A stretch of DNA of 17,557 nt from an uncultured Campylobacter sp. GTDB taxonomy: Bacteria > Campylobacterota > Campylobacteria > Campylobacterales > Campylobacteraceae. The notes under the pieces were generated by a model. The model did not search any database. It saw only the letters and a program-made list of their open reading frames with translations, and had not been told where the DNA came from. Shown here piece by piece: positions 1-7,760 of the stretch. The translations under genes and the position numbers were made by a program. The stretch's first letter is position 1. Each line of letters starts with the position of its first letter. The DNA is taken from NCBI RefSeq assembly GCF_938045775.1, contig NZ_CALIBH010000063.1, forward strand, positions 1 through 17,557, read 5' to 3'.

Positions 1-54
1 CTGATAGCGCCACGCAGCCCGCAGCGCCAAATCCATGTAAAATTCGTCGTTCAT
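1..54 (-). CDS. ribD: 5' end of probable riboflavin biosynthesis deaminase/reductase RibD (partial)
   Basis: Only the first 18 codons are inside the window; the gene continues past the left edge. The minus-strand reading from the ATG at 52-54 gives MNDEFYMDLALRAAWRYQ. This resembles the N-terminus of RibD deaminases, where a [FY]M..AL..A..... helix precedes the TYPNPAVG deaminase strand. A GGAT ribosome site lies about 6 nt upstream. Full RibD deaminates and then reduces the pyrimidine intermediate of riboflavin synthesis. The match rests on a short N-terminal pattern, so another protein with a similar first helix is possible. Confidence 0.55.
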   Translation of the reverse strand, partial: MNDEFYMDLALRAAWRYQ

Positions 55-519
55 ACAAAATCCAAAATTTAAATTATCCCGCTCCGCTGCGATCGCTTAG
101 CAAAATTACGGCGGAGCGGAGAACTCGCCTACTCCCAGCAAGTCGCGCCTCGGGCGCAAACCGACTAGCTCACCTGCGCTCATCCTTGCTGTACCGGATA
201 GCGCCGGCTCGCACTTAGCCCACTTGCAAGAGCCAAGCTTGCTTTAAGCGCCAAATTTATCAAAGTGCAAGCACGCGCCGTATGTGTGGAGCAAGATTCC
301 GCGCGGGAACAAAACTGCGAAATCTTACCACAGGTTTTAGAATTTTATCCTAAATCGTAAATTTTGCGGCGTCCTTTTTGCACGCCAAGAATTTTCGCCT
401 ATCGCGCGAACGAGCGTCTACCGATAGCGCGCAAACGCTGATTTTGCGAAGTAAAATTTAATAAAGCGCTGGGGCAAAACAGCGAGCGGGCGCGAATATG
501 AAATTTCAAAAGGCGCGGC
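55..519. other. Gene-free spacer between ribD-like gene and the small membrane protein
   Basis: No reading frame with a credible start, ribosome site and protein-like composition was seen on either strand. The first part (about 80-330) is GC-rich and lacks the AAATTT words common in the other spacers; these appear from about 340 onward. It could be decayed coding sequence, but I recognise no family. The upstream region of the ribD-like gene must lie in the first part of this stretch. Confidence 0.5.
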
Positions 520-575
520 TTGATTTCAGCTCAAATTCAGGGGGGGGTAGAATTACACGAATTTTCTTCAAAGGA
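520..575 (+). promoter_or_regulatory. Promoter with G8 homopolymer against the -10 box
   Basis: A run of eight G (540-547) is followed directly by TAGAAT (548-553), a good -10 hexamer. A ribosome site AAAGGA (570-575) lies 5 nt before the ATG at 581. The nearest -35-like word is TTGATT (520-525), 22 nt before the -10, so the G run sits in the spacer of the promoter. G tracts of about this length are the usual slipping sequence behind phase variation in Campylobacter; here slippage would change promoter spacing instead of reading frame. The G run and hexamer are seen directly; promoter activity and switching are inferred. Confidence 0.55.
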
Positions 576-580
576 TTAAA

Positions 581-835
581 ATGTCTGAACAACCGACCGT
601 TCAACCCCAATCAAACGTGCTTGGGATACTCTCCATAGTCTTCGCGATTTTAGGGATCTTTTTCCTAGGGATCGTTTTCGTTCCGCCTGCGTTTTTGTGT
701 GCGATCGCCGCGACCTATCAAGCCGTCAAAAAGCAAGCCTCGCTCGTAATAGCGATATTAGCGTGGATCCTTACGATCGTGGGGCTCATGACCTCGCCCG
801 TGCTGCTAGCTACAATCGGCATCTCCGCTTCATAG
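581..835 (+). CDS. Small two-helix inner-membrane protein, function unknown
   Basis: An 84-residue protein with a short polar N-terminus rich in Gln/Pro/Ser (about residues 1-11). A long hydrophobic stretch follows (about 12-46, broken by a Pro-Pro pair), then a basic linker (QAVKKQ) and a second hydrophobic stretch (about 53-81). This layout resembles small DUF4190-like or TM2-like membrane proteins, but I do not recognise the family. The start is supported by AAAGGA 5 nt upstream. It stands alone, plus-strand, between two gene-poor spacers, opposite in direction to the rimP block. Its promoter carries a G8 tract, so expression may be phase variable. The two overlapping frames have no ribosome site and look like shadows. 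Confidence 0.7.
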   Translation: MSEQPTVQPQSNVLGILSIVFAILGIFFLGIVFVPPAFLCAIAATYQAVKKQASLVIAILAWILTIVGLMTSPVLLATIGISAS

Positions 836-905
836 TCGCAAACATCCGCGCCGCTTGGCGAAATTCCAATTATCCGATGAGCGGTGCGTAAACCTCTACC
901 CGCGG

Positions 906-1089
906 AATTTTAATGTGTAAATTGCTTGGCAAAATTTCGTCGCTTAAAATTAGGTCACGTAGAATTTTGCGTCTTAAAATTCAGCGGCCTAGAATTTAGC
1001 GGCGGAAATTCTGCGTGTGAAATTTTAAAACAAAATTTGCCGCCAAAATTGTGTATTAAATTTCGCGGACGGAATTTCGGCGCGGAATT
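906..1089. repeat. Quasi-periodic AATT array, about 14-bp period
   Basis: Fourteen AATT cores begin at 906, 920, 933, 948, 963, 978, 993, 1007, 1021, 1034, 1047, 1059, 1073 and 1086. Steps are 12-15 bp, mean about 13.8. Most cores are extended to AAATT or AATTT, and the linkers are 8-11 nt and mostly GC-rich (for example CGTCGC, GCGGCC, GCGGCGG). Further cores continue more loosely to the right (1114, 1139, 1182, then pairs near 1261-1490), with several gaps near 28 bp. The linkers are not alike enough for a simple tandem copy array; only the AT cores and their spacing are kept. Function unknown. Confidence 0.6.
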
Positions 1090-1240
1090 TTACCGCTAAA
1101 GCGAGACTGTCGCAATTTTACAAAGGCTTTATTGATGAAATTTTGCGATCAAATCGCATCTGCAAATAAATATCGCGGTGCAATTTGCAACACAGGCGCT
1201 GCAAAGCCTATAGGCACAGCGTTTGCGCAGGCGTAAAAAC

Positions 1241-1266
1241 TAAATTTACGACGAAGCGTAAATTTA
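1241..1266. repeat. Perfect 10-bp inverted repeat
   Basis: TAAATTTACG (1241-1250) and CGTAAATTTA (1257-1266) are exact reverse complements around a 6-nt loop ACGAAG. It could form a hairpin in RNA or be a dimeric protein site. It is not followed by a T run on either strand, so a simple intrinsic terminator is unlikely. Confidence 0.6.
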
Positions 1267-1984
1267 AAATTCTGTCTTGCTGCGAAAGGTCTGAAATTTT
1301 GCCGTGTCCAAAACAGCGCGTAAATTCTAAATTTAGCCGCCTTTTAGCGCGACGCAAAATTCCGAAGCAATGCGCAAAACTCACCGCCCAGCGACGCAGC
1401 GTAAATTCCAATGCAATCGCTGCGGAAAGCTTGCCCTTGGCGGCGCGATCTGAAATTTAAAAACAGACAAAACGGCGCGGAAATTTTAAAATTTTGCACA
1501 GGGCACAGGGAGAGATCAAAAGCAGCCGAGAGCAACAAATTTTAAAGGTATCTAAATTTTAACGCGCCCGCGTGCTCACGCGATGCAATAAGGCGCCGCA
1601 AACTCATACGCGCGCGAGGTCAATATTTACTAAAATTTCCGCTCTGCCCGCGGCATGCACGCTCGTATCACATGCCTATAATCGCTGACGCAAACTCAAA
1701 CTCCGCCGAAAGCTCGACAAAATGACGTCTTACCCGGCGCATACGATCAATCACAATGTGAAAGACTTGCGTGCGCAGCATGTGTGTTTGCGCGCCGTGC
1801 GTCAAATTAAAAAGCAAGGCAATATGCCGCGAGCCGTGCATCGCTTGCAATAGGAGCGATACTTAAAGTACACAAACAAAACAAATCTAAATTAGCCTCG
1901 CCGCTTTAGCTTGAAATTTAAGTCTACGCTTCTCAAACACCGCACACCAAAGCCCTACATACAAAATTTTAAAAATCTCCACCG

Positions 1985-2404
1985 CTACCACTGCACGTAG
2001 GTTCGCGCCTTTTTGATCTCGTCAAGTCGCACGCTTACCTCGCCGTCGTCCGTACGTAGCCTAAGCACGCCGCCTTCGCAGTCTAGCACCTCGCCGCTTA
2101 GCTTCTGCCCGTCCGTGCGGCTTAGACGCACCAGCTCGCCCACGGAGTTTGCGAAATGCTGTGGCTTGCTTAGCTTGCGCTCAAGCCCGGGAGAGCCGAC
2201 CTCCAGAGTCCACTCGCCCTCAAGCGGCGGCTCCACGTCAAAAATCAGCGAAAGCAGCCTCGATAGCCGCTCGCAGTCGTCCAGGTCCACGCCGCCTGCT
2301 TTCGTGATACTGATGCGATAGATCGTTCTGCCGTTTTCGCTCACCGTCTCCACGTCGTAAAGCTGCACGCCGCACTCACGCGCCAAAGCCTCTAAATCAA
2401 CCAT
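1985..2404 (-). CDS. rimP: Ribosome maturation factor RimP
   Basis: 139 residues, near the usual length. RimP binds the 30S subunit during assembly and helps S12 and the central pseudoknot form. The N-terminal domain has the family opening (ALARECGVQLYDVE) and the hallmark LEVGSPGLERKL at about residues 67-78. The C-terminal half is the small SH3-like domain (about 88-135, GELVRL ... GEVLDCEGGVLRL). The ATG at 2402-2404 lies inside the last codons of rbfA (8-nt overlap), so the two are translationally coupled. No ordinary downstream partner is adjacent: more than 1 kb of gene-poor DNA follows its stop. Confidence 0.93.
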   Translation of the reverse strand: MVDLEALARECGVQLYDVETVSENGRTIYRISITKAGGVDLDDCERLSRLLSLIFDVEPPLEGEWTLEVGSPGLERKLSKPQHFANSVGELVRLSRTDGQKLSGEVLDCEGGVLRLRTDDGEVSVRLDEIKKARTYVQW

Positions 2405-2762
2405 TTTTGCGCAGCTCCTCCTCTATTTTGTCAAAAAGATCGTCCATTTTGTTTTGATACTCCAAGCGGTCGTCAAATTTGAAGTGAAACGCGGGGCAGC
2501 GGTACCAGCCCTCCGCCTCGGCGCAGAAGTTTTGCAAATATCTCGCCACGCGGTCAAGCTTTTCGAGCACGAATTCCTGCTCGCGCTCGTCGAAGGCGTT
2601 TTTATCCAGATATACAAACGCGTCGTAGCGCCCGCGCTTGCACTCCACGTCGGTGACGCACAACCCGCGCAAAAGCTCGTCCTCAAGGCTCGCGAGCGCT
2701 TCGGGGATGAGCTGCTTTAGCACGCTTTGCGTGCGAAGTCTTCTTAGTTCGGTCGGATTCAT
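2397..2762 (-). CDS. rbfA: 30S ribosome-binding factor RbfA
   Basis: 121 residues with the KH-like RbfA fold. It opens with the R..R....L...I......L.D helix (about 4-31), followed by the VTDVECKRGRYDAFVYLD strand region (about 36-53). RbfA binds 30S near the 5' helix of 16S rRNA and acts in late small-subunit maturation and cold adaptation. The ATG has a clear GAGG ribosome site about 5 nt upstream. Its 3' end overlaps rimP by 8 nt. In many bacteria rbfA follows infB closely; here 1,167 bp of non-coding DNA intervene, and a consensus -10 box lies about 30 nt upstream of the ATG, suggesting independent transcription. Confidence 0.92.
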   Translation of the reverse strand: MNPTELRRLRTQSVLKQLIPEALASLEDELLRGLCVTDVECKRGRYDAFVYLDKNAFDEREQEFVLEKLDRVARYLQNFCAEAEGWYRCPAFHFKFDDRLEYQNKMDDLFDKIEEELRKNG

Positions 2763-2785
2763 CTTTACCTCGCTATCTTAAATCG

Positions 2786-2800
2786 CCGCAAATTATACGG
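2786..2800 (-). promoter_or_regulatory. Promoter -10 for rbfA-rimP
   Basis: On the minus strand the sequence CCGTATAATTTGCGG contains a perfect TATAAT (plus coordinates 2792-2797) starting 35 nt upstream of the rbfA ATG, with the GAGG ribosome site in between. No good -35 hexamer is present at 17 bp, which is normal for Campylobacter sigma-70 promoters; the upstream side is A/T-rich (AAAATAAAATT). Confidence 0.6.
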
Positions 2801-2804
2801 CGTA

Positions 2805-2982
2805 GAATTTTATTTTGCGTCTTGCGATGACGGAATTTTATTGCTTTGTCGCAGCGGAGCGTCCGTCTTGCGGCGACACAGAATTTTATTTCGCGTCCAT
2901 CCTATGGCGATGCGGAATTCTATCTCGCTTCGGCGCGGCGGCAACGCAGAATTTTATCTCGCTTCGGCATGACGAAATATCC
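2805..2982. repeat. Five degenerate tandem units beginning GAATTYTAT
   Basis: The word GAATTTTAT or GAATTCTAT begins at 2805, 2833, 2881, 2915 and 2949, so unit lengths are 28, 48, 34 and 34 bp. The units at 2915 and 2949 share 19 of their first 20 bases, continuing CTCGCTTCGGC. Several units contain a GCGATG, GCGGCGACAC or GGCATGACG block between AT cores. The array sits directly upstream of the rbfA promoter. Confidence 0.65.
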
Positions 2983-3892
2983 GCCCTGCGGCGACGCGGT
3001 CTGTTTAAATTTGACGCGGCGCGCGTCGCGCCGGAGCGTCCATTTAAATTCTAAGCGGTTTGCTGCGCGCTGGTATTGCAAACGGCGCCGCACTTTTTAG
3101 AATTTCGCTCTTAAATTTTAAAAGGCACAAGCCCTGCTTTAAAATTTTACTTTTAAATTTTAGCCCGTACTTTGCGTTTAAATTTAAAACGCAGATCGCG
3201 CAAGAATTTCATGGCTTGCGCACGGAAGCTCATCGTATAACCATACCGCTACCGCAGAAATATTTCCGCGCCAAGACGCGGTGCTATTCTATGCCGTATC
3301 CTGCTCGCCACGGCGCTATCTATACCGCTGCCACGCTGCCCATCTTGACACTGTAAGAATACAGCGCGCAGCGGTACTCTCTTTGCGCTACGCTCGCTTA
3401 CTGCGTCGCTATTTACGATACCCACGCTGCCGTCTTTTGGCAGCGCCGCAATGACACCGCACGCCGTTGCGGCCTTGTTTTGCACCGCTTGCACAGCGCC
3501 GTCCTCCGCGTCGCTGTTTTTTCCACACTGCGCCGCTTCGAAATTTATCTTAAATTTTAAAAACGCTTCGATGCCGCGCGCAATCTAAATTTCGCCGCTT
3601 TAAAATTTCAACTTTGCGATTAAATTTAAAATTTAAATCGCGCGGAAAAAACTGCGATCAGCAAACGGCGTAAATTTAAAATTTGATCGCAAAGACGAGC
3701 CGCAAGAAAAATCTAAACATTAAAATTTCAAAACTGGCGCTACGCGGCAGAGTCTTGCGCAGAAACCGACAAAATTTAAAGCCTTGCCCGCACGCTCCGC
3801 CTCTAAATTTAAAAGGCGAAATTTTACGCTCAAATTCTGCGAGCATAAAATTTCAAGGCGCGATCGCGACTTCAAATTTAGCCGCAAGCCGT

Positions 3893-3929
3893 ACAAACAA
3901 AGCGAATGCCCACGCAAAATCCGTGAGCA
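3893..3929 (-). terminator. Probable intrinsic terminator of infB
   Basis: Directly after the infB TAA the minus strand can pair TGCTCACG with CGTGGGCA (plus 3922-3929 and 3907-3914). This gives 8 bp with one U-G wobble around a 7-nt loop. It is followed by TTCGCTTTGTTTG, a moderately T-rich tail. The hairpin abuts the stop codon. The tail is interrupted, so termination may be partial. Confidence 0.5.
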
Positions 3930-6638
3930 TTAGTCGATCGTAGCCTGCTCCTCTTTTTGCTTGTAGCTTTCGATAAAATCGCCCACGCGCATATCGTCGT
4001 AGCCCTCGATGCCTACGCCGCACTCGAAGCCTTTGGCGACCTCTTTGGCGTCGTCTTTGAAGCGCTTGAGCGAGCTGACGTTGCCTTCGAAAACGATGAC
4101 TCCCTCTCTGATGACGCGGATCTTCGCGCCGCGAGCGATAAGGCCGTCGGTAACCATACAACCCGCGATCTGCCCGATCTTAGGCACGTTGATGACCTGG
4201 CGGATCTCGGCTTGACCCAAGGCCTCCTCGCTGATGATCGGGCTCATAAGGCCGCTCAAAAGCGCCTTGATGTCGTCGATGAGATTGTAAATGACGTTGT
4301 AGGTCTTAATCTGCGCGCCGCGCTCCTTGGCAAGCTCTTTGATCTCGCCCGTAGGACGGACGTTGAAGCCCAAGATCACGCAGTTTTCGCTAGCGCTTGC
4401 TAAGGCAATGTCGTTTTGCGTGATACCGCCGATGCCGCTGTGGATGATATCGACCTTGACTTCGTCGTTGCGGAGCTTCTCAAGGCTTGCTTTGATAGCC
4501 TCTAACGAGCCAGCGACGTCGGCCTTGACAATCACCGGAAGACTCTTTAGCGAGCCTTCGGCAATCTTGGCGCTTAACTCGTCGATGGTGACTTTGGTCG
4601 ATTTGCTAAGCTCCTTTTGGCGCTGATGCTCATAAATTTTACTCGCATACTCGCGCGCTTCCTTATCGCTTGAAACGCCGATCAGCGTCTCGCCCGCGCC
4701 CGGAACCTCGCTAAGGCCTATGATGACGCCGCATTCGCCCGGTAAAATTTGTTTTAGCGCCCTGCCCTTATCGTCGCTAAGCGCGCGCACCTTGCCGTAT
4801 GCGATACCAGCTACGACGGTGTCTCCGACGTGTAGAGTGCCGTTTTGCACGATGACGGTAGCAACCGCGCCGCGACCTTTTTGCAGGGAGCTTTCGATGA
4901 TGGTTGCCTTAGCCTGCTTGCTAGGATCGGCTTTGAGCTCCAAAAGATCGGCTTGCAAAAGCACGATCTCTAATAAATTTTCGATTCCGTCGCCCGTCTT
5001 TGCGGAGATCGGCACGAACTCGTAGCTGCCGCCCCACTCTGTAGGCATGATATCAAGCTCTGCAAGCCCCGTTTTTACGAGATCTGGATTAGCATTAGGC
5101 TTGTCCATTTTATTTATCGCGATGATGATCGGGACGTTTGCCGCCTTGGCGTGCGCTATAGCCTCCTTAGTCTGAGGTTTGACGCCGTCGTCTGCCGCCA
5201 CTACGATGATTACGATATCGGTAACCTCCGCTCCGCGCGCTCTCATCGAAGTAAAGGCCTCGTGACCCGGAGTGTCGATGAAGGTGATCTTCCTGCCGTT
5301 TTTTTCGACCATATACGCGCCTACGTGCTGCGTGATGCCGCCCGCTTCGCCGCTTGCTACGCGAGAGTTTCGGATATAATCAAGCAGGCTCGTTTTGCCG
5401 TGATCGACGTGTCCCATAATGGTGATGACTGGCGCTCTAGCGATTAAATTTTCTTCGCCTTCGCTGTCCTCGTAAGCCTTGATATAGTCAAACTCCTGCG
5501 ACTCATCGATGATATTTACTTCGATACCGAATTCGCTTGCTAAAATTTCTATCGCGTCCTCGTCCAAAAAGTCGTTTTTCGTCGTCATCATTCCAAGCGC
5601 AAATAACTTGCCGATGATCTCGCTAGGCTGCTTTTTGATCTTATCGGCGAACTCATAGACGCGGATCTCTTTTGGGATATTTACAGAGCTTACGATTTCG
5701 CTACCCTGCTCGCGAGGGGCTTTTTTATGCTTTTTGCGACCGCCGCGACTTATGCCGCCTTCGCTACTAAAAATTTGATTCTGCGAGGCGCGATAAATAT
5801 TAGGTTGGTTTTTACTTTTGATGCGGTTTTCGGTTTGGATCGGTTTGACGGTGAAATCGGGCATTACCACGACATCTTCGTCCTCGATGACGATATCCGC
5901 CATCTCGTGATCAGGAATGATGTCGATTTTAAGGGCGTTCTCTTTTTTAGCCGCGGGAGCTTTTTTCTTTTCGATCTTTTTCTTTTTCAAATTTAGTTCA
6001 GCATTTGAAAAGATCGCCTCCAAGCTCGCACTTATCTTTTCGCGCCTAGGCTCGGTTCTATCTTGTGCCGCCGGGGCTTGAACTTCCTTTTTCTTTTTTA
6101 CGATGACTAGGCCACGACGCTTTTGCAGGCTCTCGCTAGCGATGCTATCGCCGCTGTTTATCTGCACCGGCGCAGGCTTTGAGGCGGCGTTTTGTTTCTC
6201 CTCTTTCTCCTGCGGGGCGGAGGAAATTTCTTCTTTTTGATTTTGGGACTTTTCGGTTTTTTCCTCGAGCTCTTGCGTACGCGTTTTTTCGTCGCTAGGC
6301 TCTTTGGCGCTCTGCGCGGGCTCTTTGGATTCGGAAGCTTTTAAGCTTTCCGCCTTTTTAGGACTCTCTTTTTTAGCGGTTCTTTTAGTTTCGCTCTGTT
6401 TTTTAGCGGGCTTATTCTCGTCTTCTTGCGCTTTTTCGGAGCTTTTTTTCATAGGCTTTGACTTTTTCCCCGGTAAAATTCCCGTCTGGATATAATCGTA
6501 AATAGCGGCAGCTTCTTCTTCGCTTACTTTATTCGACGCGGTTTTTACCCTCTTAAAGCCCATCTCCTGCGCTTTTTCGATTATCTCTTTGCTTGCGTAT
6601 CCAAGCTCGTCCGCGATATCTTTAATCAGAACACCCAT
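3930..6638 (-). CDS. infB: Translation initiation factor IF-2
   Basis: 902 residues, close to other Campylobacter IF-2 proteins. IF-2 is the GTPase that brings formyl-Met-tRNA to the 30S and promotes subunit joining. An N-terminal IF2_N domain (about 1-52, [14 protein letters not shown]) is followed by a Lys/Glu-rich low-complexity linker (about 55-240). A second IF2_N-like domain lies at about 318-378. The GTPase domain has G1 GHVDHGKT (409-416), G3 DTPGHE (455-460), G4 NKMD (509-512) and G5 SAK near 545. Domains II-IV, including the fMet-tRNA binding region, follow. The ATG overlaps the end of ylxR by 17 nt, with AAGGAG and GAGGG upstream inside ylxR, so the two are likely coupled. A hairpin right after the stop suggests the transcript mostly ends here. 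Confidence 0.97.
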   Translation of the reverse strand: MGVLIKDIADELGYASKEIIEKAQEMGFKRVKTASNKVSEEEAAAIYDYIQTGILPGKKSKPMKKSSEKAQEDENKPAKKQSETKRTAKKESPKKAESLKASESKEPAQSAKEPSDEKTRTQELEEKTEKSQNQKEEISSAPQEKEEKQNAASKPAPVQINSGDSIASESLQKRRGLVIVKKKKEVQAPAAQDRTEPRREKISASLEAIFSNAELNLKKKKIEKKKAPAAKKENALKIDIIPDHEMADIVIEDEDVVVMPDFTVKPIQTENRIKSKNQPNIYRASQNQIFSSEGGISRGGRKKHKKAPREQGSEIVSSVNIPKEIRVYEFADKIKKQPSEIIGKLFALGMMTTKNDFLDEDAIEILASEFGIEVNIIDESQEFDYIKAYEDSEGEENLIARAPVITIMGHVDHGKTSLLDYIRNSRVASGEAGGITQHVGAYMVEKNGRKITFIDTPGHEAFTSMRARGAEVTDIVIIVVAADDGVKPQTKEAIAHAKAANVPIIIAINKMDKPNANPDLVKTGLAELDIMPTEWGGSYEFVPISAKTGDGIENLLEIVLLQADLLELKADPSKQAKATIIESSLQKGRGAVATVIVQNGTLHVGDTVVAGIAYGKVRALSDDKGRALKQILPGECGVIIGLSEVPGAGETLIGVSSDKEAREYASKIYEHQRQKELSKSTKVTIDELSAKIAEGSLKSLPVIVKADVAGSLEAIKASLEKLRNDEVKVDIIHSGIGGITQNDIALASASENCVILGFNVRPTGEIKELAKERGAQIKTYNVIYNLIDDIKALLSGLMSPIISEEALGQAEIRQVINVPKIGQIAGCMVTDGLIARGAKIRVIREGVIVFEGNVSSLKRFKDDAKEVAKGFECGVGIEGYDDMRVGDFIESYKQKEEQATID

Positions 6639-6849
6639 TTAAAACCCTCTCCTTGATATGTCCCAAATCTGCGCTAGACGCAAATTTAGATAGATATTTT
6701 GAAATTTTCTCTTTTTGATTTATGCAACCGTCGCAAATATAAAATTGTCTGTTTGAGCTTATATTTTTAAAATTTTGCAAAAAGGCGTGGAGTTCGCGCT
6801 TGGCGAAGCGCCCCTTGCAAATAACGCACATCCTAATCGGTTCGCTCAT
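6622..6849 (-). CDS. ylxR: YlxR-family (DUF448) RNA-binding protein
   Basis: 75 residues with the DUF448 opening [17 protein letters not shown] (about 4-20), corresponding to the family's R.C..C.......L pattern. Four cysteines, C8, C11, C39 and C42, form two CxxC pairs, which could bind a metal. The family lies beside nusA/infB in many bacteria and is thought to bind RNA; in some species it is reported to affect RNase P or transcription. Here it starts 21 nt after thrB and overlaps infB by 17 nt, so it is co-transcribed and probably translationally coupled with infB. The family assignment is fairly sure; its role in this organism is not known. Confidence 0.8.
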   Translation of the reverse strand: MSEPIRMCVICKGRFAKRELHAFLQNFKNISSNRQFYICDGCINQKEKISKYLSKFASSADLGHIKERVLNGCSD

Positions 6850-6870
6850 GCGATTATATCTTTATTTTTC

Positions 6871-7752
6871 TTAGTCAATATTAAAGCCGCCATTGTCGAT
6901 ATCTAAAATTTCGACGCGGAAGTTTTTAAAATTTTCGCTAAGGCAGGCTTTAAGCTTTGCGGCGTCGGATCTGTAGGCTAAATTTAAAAAGCTTGAGCCG
7001 CTTCCCGAGAGCGAGCTCATAAGCGCGCCGTTATCATAGGCGATCTCGCGCAGCTTAAAAAGCTGCGGAAGCACGCTCATGCGCATCTGCTCGTGCATCT
7101 TGTCGATACAGGCATAGCGCAAGCTGTCGTAGTCGCGTCGCATAAAGCAAGCGGTCAGAAACGCCGCGTGCGAGAGATTACTAACGCAATCTTTGATCGA
7201 AAAGCTCTTAGGCAGCTTGCCGCGAGATTCGTTCGTAGGCATCGGCGTATCAGGAATAACGACGACGGCTTGCAGATCTTGCGAAATTTCGCATTTTTGC
7301 GTTCGAACCGTCTTGCCGTCCACGACGCTGCTGACAAAGCCGCCGAGCGTTGCTGGTGCGATATTATCCGGGTGATTTTCATATTCCAGCGCCGTGTTTA
7401 AAATTTTAGCACGGTCGATCTCAAAGCCGCAAACTTTATAAGCGCTTGCGATAGCGCCTACTATCACGGCCGAGCTGCTGCCCAGCCCGCGCGAAAACGG
7501 GATGTTATTGTGAAAAGCAAATTTAAAATTTATCTCTTGCCCGCCGCCTAGTTTTTTGTAAATTTCATTGAAAATATTCAAAAAAGCGTTGCCCTTCTTA
7601 AGCCACGCTCTGTCGCTACCCTCGCCGCTAAGCGATACGCAAAAAAACTTCTGCTCGGTAATCTCTACTTCGTTAAATAGCCCTAGGCTAAGGCCGAGCG
7701 CGTCGAAACCGGGGCCTAAATTTGCGCTCGTCGCAGGAATTCTTATAATCAA
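6871..7752 (-). CDS. thrB: Homoserine kinase
   Basis: 293 residues, normal for ThrB. It phosphorylates L-homoserine with ATP to O-phosphohomoserine, the substrate of threonine synthase, in the cytoplasm. This is a GHMP kinase: the N-terminal PATSANLGPGFDALG motif (about 6-20) and the ATP-binding loop PFSRGLGSSSA (85-95) are intact. Motif 3 is the SLSGSGSS sequence near residue 250. The gene lies between tsaB (8-nt gap) and ylxR (21-nt gap) in one apparent operon, an order I also recall from C. jejuni. A metabolic enzyme inside a translation and envelope operon is typical of Campylobacter mixed operons. Confidence 0.95.
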   Translation of the reverse strand: MIIRIPATSANLGPGFDALGLSLGLFNEVEITEQKFFCVSLSGEGSDRAWLKKGNAFLNIFNEIYKKLGGGQEINFKFAFHNNIPFSRGLGSSSAVIVGAIASAYKVCGFEIDRAKILNTALEYENHPDNIAPATLGGFVSSVVDGKTVRTQKCEISQDLQAVVVIPDTPMPTNESRGKLPKSFSIKDCVSNLSHAAFLTACFMRRDYDSLRYACIDKMHEQMRMSVLPQLFKLREIAYDNGALMSSLSGSGSSFLNLAYRSDAAKLKACLSENFKNFRVEILDIDNGGFNID

Positions 7753-7760
7753 GCTCTCTC

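Larger units (their letters stand above)
836..1984. other. 1.15-kb spacer with dense AAATTT-type words
   Basis: No convincing gene. The left part (900-1100) has AATT cores at near-regular spacing, described separately, and an inverted repeat lies at 1241-1266. The right part (about 1560-1860) is GC-richer and lacks the AATT pattern. There a 60-codon minus-strand frame lacks any recognisable family. It may be decayed coding sequence, but I cannot name a parent gene. The rimP message must end somewhere here; no hairpin with a T run was found directly after its stop. Confidence 0.6.
2763..3929. other. 1.17-kb gene-free interruption between infB and rbfA
   Basis: No convincing coding sequence on either strand; frames of up to about 100 codons exist but lack ribosome sites and recognisable families. 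Contents from left to right: the rbfA promoter, the GAATTYTAT units (2805-2982), mixed AAATTT-rich DNA (3040-3230), a GC-richer part without AATT words (about 3240-3535), and AAATTT-rich DNA again to 3890, including two copies of TAAATTTAAAATTT (about 3621-3634 and 3671-3684). The infB hairpin forms the right end. Confidence 0.6.

Noticed and set aside
399..450. CTATCG ... CGATAG potential stem in the left spacer
   Set aside because: Only 6 bp with a loop of about 17 nt and no T tract; likely chance in GC-rich DNA.
697..891. 64-codon frame overlapping the small membrane protein
   Set aside because: Different frame of the same DNA, no ribosome site; the 581-835 frame has AAAGGA and clear membrane segments.
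1185..1460. Overlapping frames on both strands (91 and 67 codons)
   Set aside because: Basic, low-complexity translations produced by the AAATTT-rich filler; no ribosome sites.
1668..1850. 60-codon minus-strand frame in the spacer after rimP
   Set aside because: No ribosome site, no recognisable family, His/Arg-rich composition typical of shadow frames. It might be decayed coding DNA, but I cannot name a parent.
2815..3356. Series of 79-98 codon plus-strand frames
   Set aside because: They translate the GAATTTTAT repeat units (repeated ILSRFG/NFISLR phrases), as expected from a repeat instead of a protein.
3249..3494. 81-codon minus-strand frame AVQNKAATACGVIAAL...
   Set aside because: Somewhat protein-like and in a GC-richer patch, but no ribosome site or known family; not enough to call a gene.
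3957..6495. Several plus-strand frames of 63-148 codons inside infB
   Set aside because: Shadows of infB, whose GTPase motifs make the minus-strand frame certain.
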